The translations under genes and the position numbers were made by a program. Source: JAYTQQ01 sp043746635 (GTDB lineage Bacteria > Bdellovibrionota > Bdellovibrionia > Bdellovibrionales > JAMPXM01). Taken from it: DNA of 40,429 nucleotides. The notes under the pieces were generated by a model. It was given only the letters and a program-made list of their open reading frames with translations, was not told the DNA's origin and did no database searches. Positions 18,137 through 27,439 of this stretch are shown one piece after another; position 1 is the first letter of the stretch, and every line of letters begins with the position of its first letter. The DNA lies in NCBI GenBank assembly GCA_043746635.1, contig JAYTQQ010000001.1:1-40429 (forward strand), given 5' to 3'.

Positions 18137-19303
18137 ATGTCCCATCGCCAAAGTTTCGCAGAAGTAAATCTTGCTCACCTCAAGCATAATTCAGACCTGA
18201 TATATGAAATTTCAGGCCGGCCCACGTTTTTTTGCCCAATGGTAAAGGCAAATGCTTACGGTCATGGAGATGTTCAAGTGGCTCAGGCCCTTCTTGGGTC
18301 CAAGGTTAGCCACCTTGGTGTCGGTCTCGTCGAAGAGGCGATTCGGCTGAGAGAAAATAAAATTCGGGTGCCACTCCTCTCTTTCGGTATGTTCGATCCC
18401 GGTAGTTGCTCGGCAATTATCGAAAACGATATTATTCCCGTGATTAGCGATTTGCCCGAGCTTGAGTATTTAAACGAAAAGCTTTCGAAGCTTCCAAATC
18501 GGAAATTTAAAATTCATTTGAAATTTAATACCGGAATGAATCGACTTGGCGCAGACATTTCTGATGCCGAGCGAATTTTAAGATTTTTGAGGGATAATCG
18601 AAAATTTCAGCTTGAAGGCATTTGTACGCATTTTTTGAATGGCGAGGACGCCGGCGATCCTGAGGGTCAGTCTGCCGTGCAGCTCAAAAAGTTTTTCGAA
18701 GTTGATGAAAAATTTCGTGAGTTCCCTCATTTTGTACATGCGCTCAATAGCAGTGCCGCCGTGAATTTTTTTCTGCGAAAGAAAAACAATAAAGTGACCG
18801 AGCCCGCAAGATTTGCAGAGCTAGGTGTTCGTCCAGGTATTTCACTCTATGGCGCCCAAGTGACCACTCAGGAAGTCGGGAGTCTCGACCTACGTCCTGT
18901 CATGAGCTTAAAATCAAAGATCGCACTTCTTCATTCTGTTCATAAGGGTGAGGTGGTTTCTTACGGTGCGCGCTGGAAAGCCGAAAAAGATTCACTCATC
19001 GGAGTGGTACCGATTGGCTATGCCGACGGTTACTACCGAAATCTTTCAAATTCGGGCGAAGTGCTTTGTCACGGATCAAAACTTCCTGTGATAGGCACGG
19101 TCTGCATGGATTACTTTATGATCGACCTTACGAGTATCGCCTTTCACAAAAAAATTCAAAAGGGTGATGAAGTGATCCTCTTTGGAAAACAAAATGACAC
19201 GCAAATTTTGGCAAGTGATTTAGCAAAAAAAGTCGGTACAATATCTTATGAGGTTCTTGCAAGAATCTCGGGGCGAGTTCCAAGAGTATACATTACGAGT
19301 TAA
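18137..19303 (+). CDS. alr: Alanine racemase
   Basis: The product has 388 residues, standard for Alr. It is a PLP enzyme that makes D-alanine for peptidoglycan. Seen: PMVKANAYGHGD with the PLP lysine at about residue 37, the barrel segments LKFNTGMNRLG and ICTHFLNGED, the PLP-phosphate region ELGVRPGISLYGAQ, the second catalytic Tyr in VVSYGARW (about 275) with PIGYADGY, and VCMDYFMIDLT in the C-terminal beta domain. ATG follows the previous stop by only 6 bp, so it is probably co-transcribed with the signalling pair upstream and perhaps with the Mla genes 19 bp downstream. Confidence 0.95.
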   Translation: MSHRQSFAEVNLAHLKHNSDLIYEISGRPTFFCPMVKANAYGHGDVQVAQALLGSKVSHLGVGLVEEAIRLRENKIRVPLLSFGMFDPGSCSAIIENDIIPVISDLPELEYLNEKLSKLPNRKFKIHLKFNTGMNRLGADISDAERILRFLRDNRKFQLEGICTHFLNGEDAGDPEGQSAVQLKKFFEVDEKFREFPHFVHALNSSAAVNFFLRKKNNKVTEPARFAELGVRPGISLYGAQVTTQEVGSLDLRPVMSLKSKIALLHSVHKGEVVSYGARWKAEKDSLIGVVPIGYADGYYRNLSNSGEVLCHGSKLPVIGTVCMDYFMIDLTSIAFHKKIQKGDEVILFGKQNDTQILASDLAKKVGTISYEVLARISGRVPRVYITS

Positions 19304-19322
19304 GAACACCAGAGTGAGCTAA

Positions 19323-20165
19323 ATGGATTTATTGAAAACAAGAGAGCGCTTCAACGAATATCTCGATGAGATCGTCGTCTATTTTTTAAAGCGTGCTCAG
19401 AGATTCATTAACGAAGTCGGCGATATTTTCATTTTTGGAGTCGAGGCCGTTAAATTATTTTTTTCATATCCATTTCGCTTTCATGAGCTTGTCACTCACC
19501 TTGAGTTTGCTGGTAATAAATCTGTTTTCATTATTTGCCTGACGGGTTTATTCACCGGCATGGCGCTGAGTCTACAAATTTATCTCGGCTTTAAAATGGT
19601 CAACGCTACCAGCCTCGTTGGTTCAACCGTCGCTCTCGGGATCACGCGAGAACTTGGGCCAGTTCTGACCGGCCTGATAATTTCGGCTCGCGCCGGCGGA
19701 GCCATGGCCGCGCGTCTTGGCTCGATGCGGGTGAGCGAACAAATCGATGCACTCGAAGTCATGGGCGTCGACCCGAAACAGTATTTAGTAAGCCCGAGGG
19801 TCATAGCGTGTGCGATCGCGACGCCACTTCTCTGTGGGCTCTTTGATTTTCTCGCTATCTTTGGTTCTTACTTTTTATGCATTCATCTTCTCGAAATGGA
19901 TTCAGCTACTTTTTTTGATCATATTCGACAGTGGCTCGAACCAAGATTTATCTTCGAAGGACTTTTTAAATCGGCCGTGTTCGGCCTCGTCTTCGGCGTG
20001 ATTTGTACCCACCGTGGATATTTCACTAAAGGCGGAGCGGCAGGAGTCGGTGAGAGCACAAATCAAGGTGTGGTCACGAGCATGGTGATGGTGATCATTC
20101 TTGATTTCTTTTTAAGTAACCTCATCACTATTTTCTACCATGCTTTCAAAATCGGAAAAGTATGA
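19323..20165 (+). CDS. mlaE: MlaE-type permease of the phospholipid/MCE ABC transporter
   Basis: The product has 280 residues with about five to six membrane segments. MlaE/YrbE hallmarks are seen: LTGLFTGMALSLQIYLGF, LVGSTVALGITRELGPVL, ISARAGGAMAARLGSMRVSE and DALEVMGVDPKQYLVSPR. It is the inner-membrane permease that, with MlaF and an MCE protein, moves phospholipids between the inner and outer membranes. The N-terminus has about 50 residues of amphipathic helix before the first membrane segment, as in other MlaE proteins. It overlaps mlaF by 4 bp (ATGA), so production is coupled. Confidence 0.93.
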   Translation: MDLLKTRERFNEYLDEIVVYFLKRAQRFINEVGDIFIFGVEAVKLFFSYPFRFHELVTHLEFAGNKSVFIICLTGLFTGMALSLQIYLGFKMVNATSLVGSTVALGITRELGPVLTGLIISARAGGAMAARLGSMRVSEQIDALEVMGVDPKQYLVSPRVIACAIATPLLCGLFDFLAIFGSYFLCIHLLEMDSATFFDHIRQWLEPRFIFEGLFKSAVFGLVFGVICTHRGYFTKGGAAGVGESTNQGVVTSMVMVIILDFFLSNLITIFYHAFKIGKV

Positions 20166-20941
20166 GCGAACAGCCCGACGTCTCAACACTTGAGGCAGCA
20201 GTTAAGATCACCGATCTCATGAAAACTTTTGACGGTAAAGAATTTGTCGTCAACGGAATGAGTCTGACGATTCCGAAGGGTAAAATTACGGTCATCATCG
20301 GCTATTCGGGAACGGGTAAGTCGGTGCTTTTAAAACATATTTTAGGACTCTTTCGACCAACGTCTGGCAGCATAGAAGTTCTCGGGCAAGAGATCACCGA
20401 CATGACCGAGCAGCAACTTACAAAGCTCAGACACAAATACGGAATGCTCTTTCAGTACGCAGCACTTTTTGATGATATGACGGCGATTGAAAACGTTTGC
20501 TTTCCGCTTCTGGAGCACCGAAGAGACATAAAGCGTGCCGAAGTTTTAGAGATCGCCGAGCGTCGCCTAAAAGAATCAGGTCTCGAAGAAAAGCATTTTC
20601 ATAAACTTCCAAACGAGCTCTCGGGTGGAATGCGCAAACGCGTGGGCCTCGCTCGCGCCTTAGCCCTTGATCCAGAAATACTTATTTATGATGAACCAAC
20701 CACAGGTCTTGATCCCATTCTGACAGAAATGGTGGATAATCTCATCGTGAGCGCGCATAATTTAAAACCAGGAACAACTTCGATTATTGTTTCTCATGAT
20801 CTATTTGCAGCATTGAGAATCGGAGATTATCTCGCTATGTTAGACAGTGGAAAACTTCTTTTATTCGGAACCGCTGAGGATTTCTTGAAGACAGATATCG
20901 AACTCGTGAAAAAGTTTGTGGATAAAGGAGTGCATAAGTAA
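20162..20941 (+). CDS. mlaF: MlaF-type ATPase of the phospholipid/MCE ABC transporter
   Basis: The product has 259 residues, a single ABC nucleotide-binding domain. Walker A GYSGTGKS is at about 47-54, the Q loop at MLFQYAALFDDMT, the signature LSGGMRKR at about 155-162, Walker B ILIYDEPTTGLDP, and the switch His in IIVSHDL. GMRKRVGLARA is the form typical of MlaF/Ttg2A rather than the usual LSGGQ. It energises MlaE. The start overlaps the mlaE stop, and the stop overlaps the next ATG by 1 bp (TAATG), so the three genes form a tightly coupled unit. mlaB and mlaC are not seen here. Confidence 0.94.
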   Translation: MSEQPDVSTLEAAVKITDLMKTFDGKEFVVNGMSLTIPKGKITVIIGYSGTGKSVLLKHILGLFRPTSGSIEVLGQEITDMTEQQLTKLRHKYGMLFQYAALFDDMTAIENVCFPLLEHRRDIKRAEVLEIAERRLKESGLEEKHFHKLPNELSGGMRKRVGLARALALDPEILIYDEPTTGLDPILTEMVDNLIVSAHNLKPGTTSIIVSHDLFAALRIGDYLAMLDSGKLLLFGTAEDFLKTDIELVKKFVDKGVHK

Positions 20942-22329
20942 TGTTAGGCACTCTTTTAAAAGCTCCAGAATTTAAAGTTGGTCTGCTTGTACTCATCATT
21001 TCAGGAATCATCGCGACGATGTCTCTGAAAGTTTCGCGAGATCCAAGTTATCTCGGATCAACAAAAGATGCATGGTTCATGATGGACGACGCTGCAGGAA
21101 TTGTTAAAAATTCTGGCGTGAAAATGGCCGGCATCGATGTTGGCGTTATTAAAGATATCGTTCTTGAGCACGGCCAAGCTAAAGTTTGGATGGTGGTCAA
21201 AGGTGACATTCCAATAACAAAGTCGGCACGCATCGAAATTCGTCCGAACGGAATTCTGGGAGATAAGCACGTAGAGATCATCGGCGGAGATCCGCGTGAT
21301 CCTCCGCTGAGATCGGGCGAACAGATTTTAGTGGTTGATGATCGAGCGTCTGTTGATCGACTGATCAGCGAAGTCAGCAAGATTACGAAATCGCTTTCTG
21401 CCGTTGCCGATAACGTAAAAGCTGCCACAGAAGGCGATACTGATAAGCCACTTGGGCGCATCATCAATAACATCGAAACTTTGACCAGCGATCTTGCCGA
21501 GATTTCAAGGGAGCGCAAGGGTGAGATCGGCGAGATCATCGAGAATATCCACGGCATTACCGGAACGATCGATGATCTCGTGAATGACGAAGGACCCGAC
21601 GGATTTAAAACCGCGTGGAAAGATGCTCTTCTTAGTTTGAAGCGCATCGACAAGAGTTTGCAAAATGTAGAAGAAATCACCGGTAAAGTAAATCGCGGCG
21701 AAGGTACGCTCGGTAAACTCGTGAACGACGAAACGACGATTGACAACATCAACGAAACAATCGAAAGTGTCAGCGGTCTGCTTGATACGGCGGGTAAGCT
21801 CCAAACAGGTTTTGATCTTCATACCGATTATTTAATGAATTCGGCCCAGGCAAAAGCGACAATCGATGTGATTATCCAGCCAGGCTTAGATCGCTATTAC
21901 GAACTCGGTGTCGTGAGTGATCCGCTGGGTTACACGATTGAGCGTAAAACATCGACATCCGTTAACAACGGTCCGTCAGTCAACGTTAATGAAAAAGAAA
22001 CAAATATCAATATGCTGAAATTCAACGCACTCTTCGCAAAAAATTTCTACAACTTTACGGTTAAGGGCGGCGTTATCGAGTCGACCGGCGGTTTTGCATT
22101 TGATTACTTTACCCTGAAGCATAAACTGCGACTTTCATTTGAGGCATTTGATTTTGTGAATTACCATCTGCGGGCAACGGCTCGTTATAATGTTTGGAAT
22201 GGTATTTACTTATCAGGCGGAAGCGATGATCTCGCCAACGGACAAAATTCTCGTCAGCTTTTTGCCGGCGCCGGACTTTACCTGACAAACGACGATCTCA
22301 AATTATTCTTAACAAAGCTTCCATTCTAG
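20941..22329 (+). CDS. MCE-domain (MlaD-like) protein with long C-terminal barrel-like region
   Basis: The product has 462 residues; E. coli MlaD is about 180. There is one N-terminal membrane anchor (VGLLVLIISGIIATMSLKV, about 12-30). One MCE domain follows at about 38-120, with AGIVKNSGVKMAGIDVGVI and SARIEIRPNGILGDKHVEI. A long helical/coiled region runs to about 290 (repeated DDLVNDE, GKVNRGEGTLGKLVNDE-type segments). The last 170 or so residues are strand-rich with many aromatics and end in LFLTKLPF, a Phe-terminated pattern resembling an outer-membrane barrel. As part of the mlaEF operon it should be the lipid-carrying subunit. The C-terminal part suggests that it reaches or enters the outer membrane (inference). 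Confidence 0.85.
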   Translation: MLGTLLKAPEFKVGLLVLIISGIIATMSLKVSRDPSYLGSTKDAWFMMDDAAGIVKNSGVKMAGIDVGVIKDIVLEHGQAKVWMVVKGDIPITKSARIEIRPNGILGDKHVEIIGGDPRDPPLRSGEQILVVDDRASVDRLISEVSKITKSLSAVADNVKAATEGDTDKPLGRIINNIETLTSDLAEISRERKGEIGEIIENIHGITGTIDDLVNDEGPDGFKTAWKDALLSLKRIDKSLQNVEEITGKVNRGEGTLGKLVNDETTIDNINETIESVSGLLDTAGKLQTGFDLHTDYLMNSAQAKATIDVIIQPGLDRYYELGVVSDPLGYTIERKTSTSVNNGPSVNVNEKETNINMLKFNALFAKNFYNFTVKGGVIESTGGFAFDYFTLKHKLRLSFEAFDFVNYHLRATARYNVWNGIYLSGGSDDLANGQNSRQLFAGAGLYLTNDDLKLFLTKLPF

Positions 22330-22359
22330 GCTTTTCCGGCCTCAGGAAAGAGTTGAGAT

Positions 22360-23868
22360 ATGTTTAAAAACGCTTTGGTAAGTACATCTGATAAAAATGG
22401 CCTTGTCGAATTTTTGCGCCCTCTCGCGGCCCAAGGTTGCCGCATTGTTTCGACGGGCGGTACTTCAAAATATTTGAGAGACAACAAAATTCCTGTGGTA
22501 GAAGTTTCTGAACAGACCGGATTTCCTGAAGTGATGGACGGAAGAGTTCGAACACTTCATCCGTCGATTCACATGCCGCTTCTTGCAAGGTTGAACGTCA
22601 AAGAAGACGTTGAGCTCTTGAAAAAAAACAATCTCGATCCATTTGATTTGGTCATCGTTAATCTCTATCCGTTCGGGGCGGCTCTACAAAAAAACTTACC
22701 TGAAGATGAACTCATCGAATTTATAGACATTGGTGGTCCTTCGCTGCTGAGGGCCGCGAGTAAAAATTTTGATCGGATCGCGGTCGTTTGTGATCCGAAC
22801 GACTACGCGTGGATTCTCGAGAAAAAAGAATTGAATCTCGAAGACCGCAAAAAATTAGCCGCGAAAGTATTTTTTCATACATCAAGTTACGATGCCGTGA
22901 TCGCACGTACTCTCGACCCCGAAGCGCACCAGACTTTTATTTCTGCAGGAGAACTGATGCAAGAACTTCGGTACGGAGAAAACCCTCAACAGAAGGCCTG
23001 GTGGTACCAAGACTCATCTTCTACCCAAGGTATTCAGGTCGCAAAAATTTTGCACGGCAAAGCTCTCTCTTATAATAATCTCCTCGATATTGAAGCGGCT
23101 TCGCGAGTTGTACGCGAGTTTACAGAAAATGTCGTCGTCGCGGTCAAACACAATAGTCCTTGCGGAATAGCCATTCATGCAGACAAACCAGAGGCCGTTC
23201 GGTTGGCCTTGGCCGCAGATCCTGTCAGTGTTTTCGGCGGCATCATTGCGTGTAACTTTGAAATTGATGAGGTGTCGGCCGAACACTTTAGCAAACTTTT
23301 TCTCGAGTGTATCGTGGCTCCGTCATTTACAAAGAGTGCTCTCGAAAAACTCATGAAGAAAAAAGATTTAAGACTTCTTCAGTGGGATCAGAAAACAAAG
23401 TCACAGTTAGAAGTACGAAGCCTGAGTGGCGGGTTTCTCGTTCAGACGCATGATCAAGTCGGCGGTTGGTCTTCTGAATGGAAGGTCTTAGGAGCCGATC
23501 CAACAGCACAACAAGAAGCTGATTTGCTACTTGCGTGGCGAGCTTGCGCTCATCTTAAAAGTAACGCTATTGCGATCGCTTCTCAAAATCAAACTCTCGG
23601 AATGGGAATGGGACAAGTGAACCGAGTCGATGCTGTTGAACATGCAATTGCTCGCGCGCAGAAAAATCATTCTCAGTTGGTGCCGGGTTCGGTTCTGGCG
23701 AGTGATGCCTTTTTTCCTTTTGCGGATTCGATGGACCTGATCGAAAAAGCCGGGATTAAATGGGTCATTCAACCAGGCGGATCCATTCGTGATCAAGAGG
23801 TCTTCGACAGAGCTCAGCAGCATGGTATCAACATGGTTATCACCGGACGACGACACTTTCGACATTAA
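22360..23868 (+). CDS. purH: Bifunctional AICAR formyltransferase/IMP cyclohydrolase
   Basis: The product has 502 residues, and performs the last two steps of IMP synthesis. The N-terminal MGS-like cyclohydrolase domain shows ALVSTSDKNGLVEFL, IVSTGGTSKYLRD, GFPEVMDGRVRTLHPSIHM and DLVIVNLYPF. The transformylase domain has ELRYGENPQQKA, LSYNNLLDIEAA, VVAVKHNSPCGIA (catalytic KHxxPCG), DPVSVFGGIIACN, and the end motif ASDAFFPFADSMDLIEKAG with WVIQPGGSIRDQEV. The reading frame is complete. It sits 30 bp after the MCE gene on the same strand and 15 bp before the GYF-TPR gene, so it is probably in a shared transcript. Confidence 0.96.
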   Translation: MFKNALVSTSDKNGLVEFLRPLAAQGCRIVSTGGTSKYLRDNKIPVVEVSEQTGFPEVMDGRVRTLHPSIHMPLLARLNVKEDVELLKKNNLDPFDLVIVNLYPFGAALQKNLPEDELIEFIDIGGPSLLRAASKNFDRIAVVCDPNDYAWILEKKELNLEDRKKLAAKVFFHTSSYDAVIARTLDPEAHQTFISAGELMQELRYGENPQQKAWWYQDSSSTQGIQVAKILHGKALSYNNLLDIEAASRVVREFTENVVVAVKHNSPCGIAIHADKPEAVRLALAADPVSVFGGIIACNFEIDEVSAEHFSKLFLECIVAPSFTKSALEKLMKKKDLRLLQWDQKTKSQLEVRSLSGGFLVQTHDQVGGWSSEWKVLGADPTAQQEADLLLAWRACAHLKSNAIAIASQNQTLGMGMGQVNRVDAVEHAIARAQKNHSQLVPGSVLASDAFFPFADSMDLIEKAGIKWVIQPGGSIRDQEVFDRAQQHGINMVITGRRHFRH

Positions 23869-23883
23869 AAGAGAGAACAGAAT

Positions 23884-25647
23884 TTGAATCAGATTTTGCC
23901 GGCAAAAAATGAAGTGACTTGGTTAGTTAAGAGCGGAGATCGTATCCTCGGCCCTTATTCTGCCGAGACCGTCGAAAGCCTTCTGAAATCAAGAGAGATA
24001 GTCGTCATTGACGAAATTAAAAGAGCGTCAACCCGGTGGAAATATATTCGTGATGAAGCTTTTTTTGCCGTTGCCGTTGAGCAGTTAAGGAAGTCTCACC
24101 AGTCAAAAGCAGATGACACTGAACACGGGACACTAAGCAATACCACGGCGACTCTCACGAGTACGATCGATATCAGCCGTACGCTTGATCTCGATCAACC
24201 CGATCGCGATGTATCGCAGTCCGCTTATATTAAAGATGCCGAATTTGTAGATATAAACACTTCAAATGAACAAAAGTATACGCCGCCGGTGGCGACTAAG
24301 CAATTTGGCGTCACGACTAATTTAGAACAGCAAAAAAATCTCAAGAAATCTTCTTCAACTGCCTGGACGCTCGCACTCATATTTGTCGGCGTAGCACTCA
24401 CGATAGCCTATAAAATTCAGATAAAGCAGGCACCTTTGCCGCAGGGACCTGACTTTGCTAAAACTTATGACCGCGCGGTCAAAAATTATCGTCAGGGCTA
24501 TTTTGCAGATTCTCTTAGATATTATAAAGAGGCAGCGACGCTTCGACCAGCCGATCCCGATGTCATCATCGGTATGGCCCCACTTCTTCTCAATATTGAA
24601 AGCCAAAAAGTTGAAGTAAAACGAAAAATTGGCGAAGTGCTTGCGATCGTACACTCTGAAGATCAAGTGAAGCAAGCCAAAAATATTTTAGGACTTGTCG
24701 CTATTGCTGACGAAGATTTTGTCGAAGCAGATCGACAATTCAATGATGCACTCAAAATTGATCCAAAATATTTACCGTCTTTGTTTAATACGGCGATTGT
24801 TCATTTTATCCAAAAAGATTTTTCTGAATCGATAACGAACCTCACAAAAGTTCTGATCGAAGATCCCGACAATGCGCCGGCCGCTTACTTAATGATCCGT
24901 GCGAAAGTTTCTCAAAACCTCGCAACGCGCAAGCCGTCGTTTCACGATCTCCATGACGAAATTAATAAATTTACGAGACGCTTTTACGATCTCAAACAAG
25001 AGACGCTTTTGATCGATGCGTATCTTTATTCTCGAGAAGAGATGAAGCAGCAAATTCACGATCAAATCATCGCGACCCTTGAGTCGGATCCATTCGTGAC
25101 TGACGAATTTCTACGTGATCCACTCATGTCGACGAGTCAACTCGGCTGGATTCATCTCGCAAATTATTGTGACGAAATGTTTCGAAAACTTTCAAACTCT
25201 TCAGATATGAAGGCTCTTTATGCAGTTTGCTTGATGAAAACAGGTCGGGCGCAAGAAGGGCCGAAACTCATTGAAGAGGCTCTCGCGCAATCTCCTAACG
25301 ACTCGCTTCTCTTAAGCATCAAAGCTTATACGCTTATGGCTTCGGGTCGTTCTGAAGAGGCCCACGGTGCACTCGAGCTTGCCAAAAAGAATCAACCCAA
25401 TAATCTTTCAAAGATCTTACTTGGTCGCATTTGCATGAAGACTAAAGACAATAAATGCATTCGCGAAAATTTTCAAGATTTGGGAACTCAAGAGTTTACT
25501 CCAGCCATCTCTGCGGTTGGATTAGCCGAGGTTGCGCACCGAGAAGGAAGCAGCAACTCCGCAAAAATTTATCGCGATCAGCTCAGACAAAATTTGAGAA
25601 ATTATTTGCCATCCATCCGTTTGGAGTCTGAATTTGGAGAGAATTAG
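23884..25647 (+). CDS. GYF-domain, single-pass membrane TPR protein
   Basis: The product has 587 residues from a TTG start with AGAGAG upstream. Residues 5-60 fit a GYF_2-type domain (VTWLVKSGDRILGPYSAETV, with RWKYIRDEAFF), normally a peptide-binding module. A Ser/Thr-rich linker follows, then one membrane segment at about 160-178 (AWTLALIFVGVALTIAYKI). From about 195 to 560 there are TPR-like repeats (e.g. YFADSLRYYKEAATLRPADP, DFVEADRQFNDALKIDPKYL, AHGALELAKKNQPNNLSKI). This puts the GYF domain in the cytoplasm and the TPR array in the periplasm, a possible bridge between cytoplasmic and envelope partners. It overlaps the next lipoprotein gene by 14 bp. The function is not known. Confidence 0.8.
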   Translation: MNQILPAKNEVTWLVKSGDRILGPYSAETVESLLKSREIVVIDEIKRASTRWKYIRDEAFFAVAVEQLRKSHQSKADDTEHGTLSNTTATLTSTIDISRTLDLDQPDRDVSQSAYIKDAEFVDINTSNEQKYTPPVATKQFGVTTNLEQQKNLKKSSSTAWTLALIFVGVALTIAYKIQIKQAPLPQGPDFAKTYDRAVKNYRQGYFADSLRYYKEAATLRPADPDVIIGMAPLLLNIESQKVEVKRKIGEVLAIVHSEDQVKQAKNILGLVAIADEDFVEADRQFNDALKIDPKYLPSLFNTAIVHFIQKDFSESITNLTKVLIEDPDNAPAAYLMIRAKVSQNLATRKPSFHDLHDEINKFTRRFYDLKQETLLIDAYLYSREEMKQQIHDQIIATLESDPFVTDEFLRDPLMSTSQLGWIHLANYCDEMFRKLSNSSDMKALYAVCLMKTGRAQEGPKLIEEALAQSPNDSLLLSIKAYTLMASGRSEEAHGALELAKKNQPNNLSKILLGRICMKTKDNKCIRENFQDLGTQEFTPAISAVGLAEVAHREGSSNSAKIYRDQLRQNLRNYLPSIRLESEFGEN

Positions 25648-26434
25648 TATTTCTTTTTTACTCCTAACGATTGCTCTCTCCGCATGTCATCACGGTGAGG
25701 AGACAACGAAAATGCTTGAGCACGATATGTCTCGAGCTACTATCGACATAGCGCTACCGACTTCTTTGTGGGACCGCATCGACGCGGTTTACCAGGCGGG
25801 CCCTAAAGCAAAAGTAGAGAACAAAGAAGAAAAAAAACCTGAAGATAAAATAGAGACAAAGTCCGAAGCAAAGCCCGAATCAGAAGCGGGGGAGCCACTT
25901 GTAGATGAAGTGAGCAAGGAGTACGTTCCTTTGACGGTTACTCTCGTAGAAAAACCAGACAACAAGGGGATTCTTCAGTCCCACGATCACCAGCTTTTTT
26001 TTGGTCCCGGTGGTGGAGTCATCGATCTTGCCGACTTCGTTGAGAATCGTAGAGGGAGTTACTATCTTAAAGTCACTTTTGGAAGAGGTAAACCTGACGA
26101 AGTGAAAGAGGATGCGAAGGCGCTCGATTTATCAAAAGAGTCGGTGAAAGTATTTTATCTGAGCAACTCGAGACGTCGACGCTGGAACGGTAAAATTATA
26201 GGCTCTGGATGCACAAAGTATTTTGATATCACCAATTTTTTTGAAAAGAGCATGAAGGGGTCGGGTTTCTTGCTCAATACGACCGACCATCTCGACGTAA
26301 CAAGTCTCAGCGGAAGCTTCTTTTTTGCTGCACAAGTGAACAAAACACTCTATATATCTGAGCTGAGCATTAAGGATTCACGCTTTCATCCACTTCAATG
26401 TCGTCCGATGCTCAGCAAAGTCGAGTCTCTTTAA
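25634..26434 (+). CDS. Lipoprotein with acidic/Lys linker, function unknown
   Basis: The product has 266 residues. TTG 25634 is chosen because GGAG lies 7 nt upstream and it yields a signal peptide with lipobox (LSAC, Cys18). Residues about 60-95 are a low-complexity Lys/Glu/Pro linker, followed by a globular, strand-rich domain with two Cys (GSGCTKYF and PLQCRPM) that may pair. No family is recognised. The 14-bp overlap with the GYF-TPR gene suggests that both products work together in the periplasm, the lipoprotein perhaps docking on the TPR array (inference). Confidence 0.75.
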   Translation: MERISISFLLLTIALSACHHGEETTKMLEHDMSRATIDIALPTSLWDRIDAVYQAGPKAKVENKEEKKPEDKIETKSEAKPESEAGEPLVDEVSKEYVPLTVTLVEKPDNKGILQSHDHQLFFGPGGGVIDLADFVENRRGSYYLKVTFGRGKPDEVKEDAKALDLSKESVKVFYLSNSRRRRWNGKIIGSGCTKYFDITNFFEKSMKGSGFLLNTTDHLDVTSLSGSFFFAAQVNKTLYISELSIKDSRFHPLQCRPMLSKVESL

Positions 26435-26446
26435 GGGGAATGAAGA

Positions 26447-27436
26447 ATGGAAAATTCAGACGTTGAAGTCGCCGAAGCTGCGCCTTGGGCAAAAAAACTT
26501 TTTGTGAGAGATCTTTCAGAAAAAGAAGCATTTCAATCTGTATTTTTAGCGCGTGATAAATCTATCCTGACCGGCAAAAATGGAAAAGCCTACATGATCA
26601 TGAGTCTCTCTGATAAATCAGGGGATATAGAGGCGCGCGTTTGGGATAACGTCGAGATGATTTCAAATTCATTTCAAAATGGCGACATGGTTAAAATTAA
26701 AGGCCAGATGCAGGTATTTCAAGGTCGTAAGCAGGTCGTGATTCATAAGCTCGAAAAGGCACAGGTCGACGAATTTGAAATGAATGATTTTTTAAATCAG
26801 TCTGAGCAGTCTCCCGAAGAGATGTACCAGCAGCTCATTCAATTAGTTGAAGGGGTGAGCGATCGAAACATTCGTGTGCTCATTCTCGATACTCTCAATG
26901 ATCCAGATATTCGCTCTAAACTTTTACGCGCGCCTGCCGCAAAAACGATTCACCATGCTTACATTGGTGGTCTCCTTGAGCATATTCTTTCGATCTGTGG
27001 TCTCTGTGTATTTATTTCAAAGCATTACCCGAACGTAAAGGGCGACTACCTCATCTTTGGAGCCATTTTTCACGACCTCGGAAAAATCTGGGAGCTCGAA
27101 GTCGGCCAAGGAATTTCTTACACCGATAAAGGCCAATTGCTCGGCCACATGATTATGGCGGTTGAGCTCGTCGAGAAAAAAGCATCCCGAATTATGGGCT
27201 TTCCTGAAGAGCTTAAAGATTTGCTTAAGCATATTATTCTATCTCATCACGGTAAGCTCGAATACGGATCTCCAAAAGTTCCGATGTTTCTAGAAGCTTT
27301 TATCGTTGCGGCTATTGATGATTTCGATAGTAAGATGAATACAATTTCTCAATTTATGAGAAACGAATCTCAAACATCTGATAAATGGAGTCGCTTTAAT
27401 CAAATGTTCGAACGCTATTTTTATTTGAAAGCTTAA
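26447..27436 (+). CDS. YhaM-like 3'-5' exoribonuclease (OB fold plus HD domain)
   Basis: The product has 329 residues, close to YhaM (about 314). An N-terminal OB-fold nucleic-acid-binding domain at about 15-100 contains TGKNGKAYMIMSLSDKSGDI, EARVWDN and GDMVKIKGQMQVFQGRKQ. The HD phosphohydrolase domain shows the metal ligands in order: IHHAYIGGLLEH, FGAIFHDLGKIWEL (HD, about 211), GHMIMAVELV, ILSHHGKLEYGSP and AAIDDFDSKMN. The family degrades RNA from the 3' end and can act on DNA. The start has AGGGG 9 nt upstream. Nothing else in the neighbourhood gives a specific substrate. Confidence 0.9.
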   Translation: MENSDVEVAEAAPWAKKLFVRDLSEKEAFQSVFLARDKSILTGKNGKAYMIMSLSDKSGDIEARVWDNVEMISNSFQNGDMVKIKGQMQVFQGRKQVVIHKLEKAQVDEFEMNDFLNQSEQSPEEMYQQLIQLVEGVSDRNIRVLILDTLNDPDIRSKLLRAPAAKTIHHAYIGGLLEHILSICGLCVFISKHYPNVKGDYLIFGAIFHDLGKIWELEVGQGISYTDKGQLLGHMIMAVELVEKKASRIMGFPEELKDLLKHIILSHHGKLEYGSPKVPMFLEAFIVAAIDDFDSKMNTISQFMRNESQTSDKWSRFNQMFERYFYLKA

Positions 27437-27439
27437 TCT

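Noticed and set aside
21048..21752. 234-residue minus-strand ORF inside the MCE gene
   Set aside because: An antisense shadow of a clearly coding gene; Ser/Pro/Ile-rich low-complexity product with no motif.
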